NCBI GenBank assembly: GCA_036267875.1
Contig: DATAVE010000171.1
Coordinates: 1-8,516, forward strand
Direction: 5' to 3'
Source of the DNA: DASZTV01 sp036267875
GTDB lineage: Bacteria > Actinomycetota > Actinomycetes > JAFAQI01
DNA: 8,516 nucleotides
The notes beneath the pieces are model-generated. The model saw only the letters and a program-made list of their open reading frames with translations. It ran no database searches and was not told where the DNA came from. This document shows positions 8,097-8,516 of this stretch, one piece after another. The translations under genes were made by a program, and so were the position numbers. Position 1 is the first letter of the stretch; every line of letters starts with the position of its first letter.

Positions 8097-8185
8097 TAGA
8101 ACCGCTCCGGGAAGAGCAGCGCGACCACAAGGAAAACCGCGGTCGCGATCGAGAGGATCAGCCCGACCATGTTCACTGCGGTCAC
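8096..8185 (-). CDS. kdpF: KdpF, small single-helix subunit of the K+ ATPase
   Basis: Read directly from the sequence, this frame encodes 29 residues beginning (M)TAVNMVGLILS and ending VALLFPERF, then TAA. E. coli KdpF has the same length. The one hydrophobic helix (about residues 6-25) followed by a short PERF-type tail is typical of the family, which sits at the lipid-facing side of KdpA and stabilises the complex. As I recall it, mycobacterial KdpF ends ALLFPEKF and has a similar N-terminal T-x-x-N-x-VGL pattern. The start is a GTG at 8185-8183, preceded at 10 nt by AAGGGGG (8196-8202). An internal ATG at 8170 would give only 24 residues and would discard that pattern. The frame overlaps the upstream small ORF as GTGA and kdpA as TAATG. 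It is too short for most gene callers and is easily missed. Confidence 0.9.
   Translation of the reverse strand: MTAVNMVGLILSIATAVFLVVALLFPERF
8105..8108 (-). promoter_or_regulatory. Ribosome binding site of kdpA, embedded in kdpF PERF codons
   Basis: GGAG on the minus strand lies 8 nt upstream of the kdpA ATG. It is formed by the last base of the Pro codon and the whole Glu codon of the terminal PERF of kdpF. The site both supports the kdpA start at 8096 and ties kdpA initiation to translation through the end of kdpF. Confidence 0.55.
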
Positions 8186-8265
8186 AACCGCTCGGCCCCC
8201 TTCGCGATCAGCGCGAAGAGTGCGAATAGGGCGATGGTCAGCAGGACCAGGACGACATCAGCCAT
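8182..8265 (-). CDS. Unnamed 27-residue single-helix membrane protein at the head of the kdp operon
   Basis: An ATG at 8265-8263 opens a frame of 27 codons starting MADVVLVLLTIAL and ending LIAKGAERL, with TGA at 8184-8182. Nearly the whole chain (residues 3-21) is one hydrophobic helix, followed by a short charged tail (KGAER). Its stop overlaps the kdpF GTG start as GTGA, the same junction seen between kdpD and kdpE, which is good evidence that it is translated. It is the first gene after the putative promoter and may be leaderless, because no convincing ribosome site precedes it. My recollection is that similar short hydrophobic ORFs ending in a charged R-L tail occur ahead of kdpF in other bacteria as hypothetical proteins, but I know of no assigned function. 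A second KdpF-like accessory helix, or a coupling ORF that feeds ribosomes into kdpF, are both possible. Confidence 0.72.
   Translation of the reverse strand: MADVVLVLLTIALFALFALIAKGAERL
8196..8202 (-). promoter_or_regulatory. Ribosome binding site of kdpF
   Basis: AAGGGGG on the minus strand lies 10 nt upstream of the GTG at 8185, inside the Lys-Gly codons of the 27-residue ORF. It supports the GTG start of kdpF rather than the internal ATG at 8170. Confidence 0.45.
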
Positions 8266-8271
8266 GCCCGC

Positions 8272-8301
8272 AGTGTCGGAACGGACCGAACGCGAGATCA
8301 A
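8272..8301 (-). promoter_or_regulatory. Putative kdp promoter (-35 TTGATC, -10 GACACT)
   Basis: On the minus strand TTGATC (8301-8296) and GACACT (8277-8272) are separated by 18 nt. The -35 matches the consensus TTGACA at four of six positions. The -10 is weak but keeps the important A at position 2 and T at position 6. With usual spacing, transcription would begin at or next to 8265, the A of the first ATG, giving a leaderless message. That is common in Actinomycetota and agrees with the missing ribosome site. The repeat cluster ends directly upstream of the -35, as expected for a PhoB-like activator acting on a weak promoter. No transcription data back this call. Confidence 0.4.
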
Positions 8302-8302
8302 G

Positions 8303-8355
8303 CGTCCTGACGGCATTCTGACGGTCAGCGCAAGAAATCGGGCGCCGTCCTGACG
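8303..8355 (-). promoter_or_regulatory. Candidate KdpE operator: three CTGACG-type direct repeats
   Basis: The 10-mer CGTCCTGACG occurs exactly at 8303-8312 and 8346-8355, and an 8-of-10 match (CATTCTGACG) lies at 8314-8323. In coding-strand terms the two near sites read CCGTCAG-4 nt-CCGTCAG (8324-8307). Start-to-start spacings are 11 and 32 bp, close to one and three helical turns, so all three face the same side of the DNA. Tandem 7-bp repeats with a 4-bp gap are the classic binding geometry of OmpR/PhoB-family regulators, and the operon encodes exactly one such protein, KdpE. The repeats sit just upstream of the putative -35. Each 10-mer is also a short dyad (CGTC/GACG), so a different regulator is conceivable. 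Confidence 0.5.
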
Positions 8356-8377
8356 CGGCTAGCTCATGCGCGGCTAG
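8354..8377. repeat. Short direct repeat CGCGGCTAG at the end of the upstream gene
   Basis: CGCGGCTAG occurs at 8354-8362 and again at 8369-8377, 15 bp apart, the second copy covering the stop codon of the upstream permease gene. The two CTAG tetramers also permit a 5-bp CTAGC/GCTAG stem (8359-8363 with 8373-8377). The unit is short and may be chance or a remnant of a local duplication. It could weakly act in termination of the upstream gene, but no T-tract follows on the minus strand. Confidence 0.3.
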
Positions 8378-8516
8378 ACGTCGCGGGTGCGCAGCAGGTA
8401 GTAACCGATCCCGATCACGAGCACGGTCCAGCCCAGGAAGACGGCATATCCGGTCCACGGGCCGAGGGACTCAGGTGTCTGAACGACGTTGGTGATCGCG
8501 CTGCCGGCGTTCGCCG
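8374..8516 (-). CDS. C-terminal end of a probable ABC-2-type transporter permease (partial)
   Basis: The minus-strand frame is open from the window edge to a TAG at 8376-8374, giving 46 visible residues that begin ANAGSAITNVV and end LLRTRDV. A polar stretch with PESLGPW is followed by one hydrophobic helix (GYAVFLGWTVLVIGIGYYLL) and a short basic tail, R-T-R-D-V. A last helix with an R-R-D-type ending after a PW-x-G-(F/Y) turn is characteristic of ABC-2 permeases, which act as the membrane part of exporters. With only the last helix in view, another polytopic membrane protein cannot be excluded. It lies on the same strand as kdp, 108 bp upstream. The promoter and repeats between them suggest a separate transcription unit, although read-through is possible because I see no clear terminator. 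Confidence 0.55.
   Translation of the reverse strand, partial: ANAGSAITNVVQTPESLGPWTGYAVFLGWTVLVIGIGYYLLRTRDV

Noticed and set aside
7000..8130. A 376-codon minus-strand frame overlapping kdpA and kdpF
   Set aside because: It is a frame-shifted shadow of kdpA, extremely Arg-rich, and incompatible with the complete set of KdpA filter motifs in the true frame.
8096..8170. ATG at 8170 as the kdpF start
   Set aside because: It would give a 24-residue protein lacking the N-terminal family pattern. The GTG at 8185 has a better ribosome site, the family length and a GTGA overlap with the upstream ORF.
8266..8373. A K+-related or c-di-AMP riboswitch ahead of the operon, as found for some potassium transporter genes
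   Set aside because: The 108-bp gap is largely taken up by the putative promoter and repeats, the predicted leader is close to zero length, and no riboswitch-like pairing is apparent.

Overview
The window is a stretch of GC-rich bacterial chromosome. Almost all of it is one complete kdp high-affinity potassium uptake operon on the minus strand. The base composition, frequent GTG starts, start/stop overlaps and the KdpF and KdpD sequence style point to a high-GC Actinomycetota. I cannot name a genus from this window.

Layout along the plus coordinates: positions 1-143 hold the 3' end of an unrecognised plus-strand gene that converges on the operon. The operon then reads leftwards from about 8265 to 186: a 27-codon unnamed membrane ORF (8182-8265), kdpF (8096-8185), kdpA (6435-8096), kdpB (4312-6435), kdpC (3421-4305), kdpD (863-3406) and kdpE (186-866). 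The 108 bp at 8266-8373 hold the likely promoter and a set of CTGACG-type repeats that look like a response-regulator operator. Positions 8374-8516 hold the 3' end of an upstream minus-strand gene that looks like an ABC-2-type permease. There are no gene-free stretches over 300 bases, and I saw no RNA gene, mobile element or CRISPR array.

How it works together: KdpA (K+-selective channel-like subunit), KdpB (P-type ATPase), KdpC and KdpF form the inner-membrane KdpFABC pump. KdpD (sensor kinase) and KdpE (OmpR/PhoB-type regulator) sense K+ limitation and activate the operon. Every junction is tight: GTGA, TAATG, TGATG, 6 nt, 14 nt, GTGA. Transporter and sensor genes are therefore probably co-transcribed, largely translationally coupled, and under positive feedback by KdpE.

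The parts worth a second look are the 27-residue single-helix ORF fused by a 4-nt overlap to kdpF; a KdpC enlarged to 294 residues by an extracytoplasmic insert with four cysteines; a longer external loop in KdpB; and a compact promoter with 11-bp-phased repeats abutting a putative -35 and an apparently leaderless first gene. The core system is well known. I found no wholly new system here.
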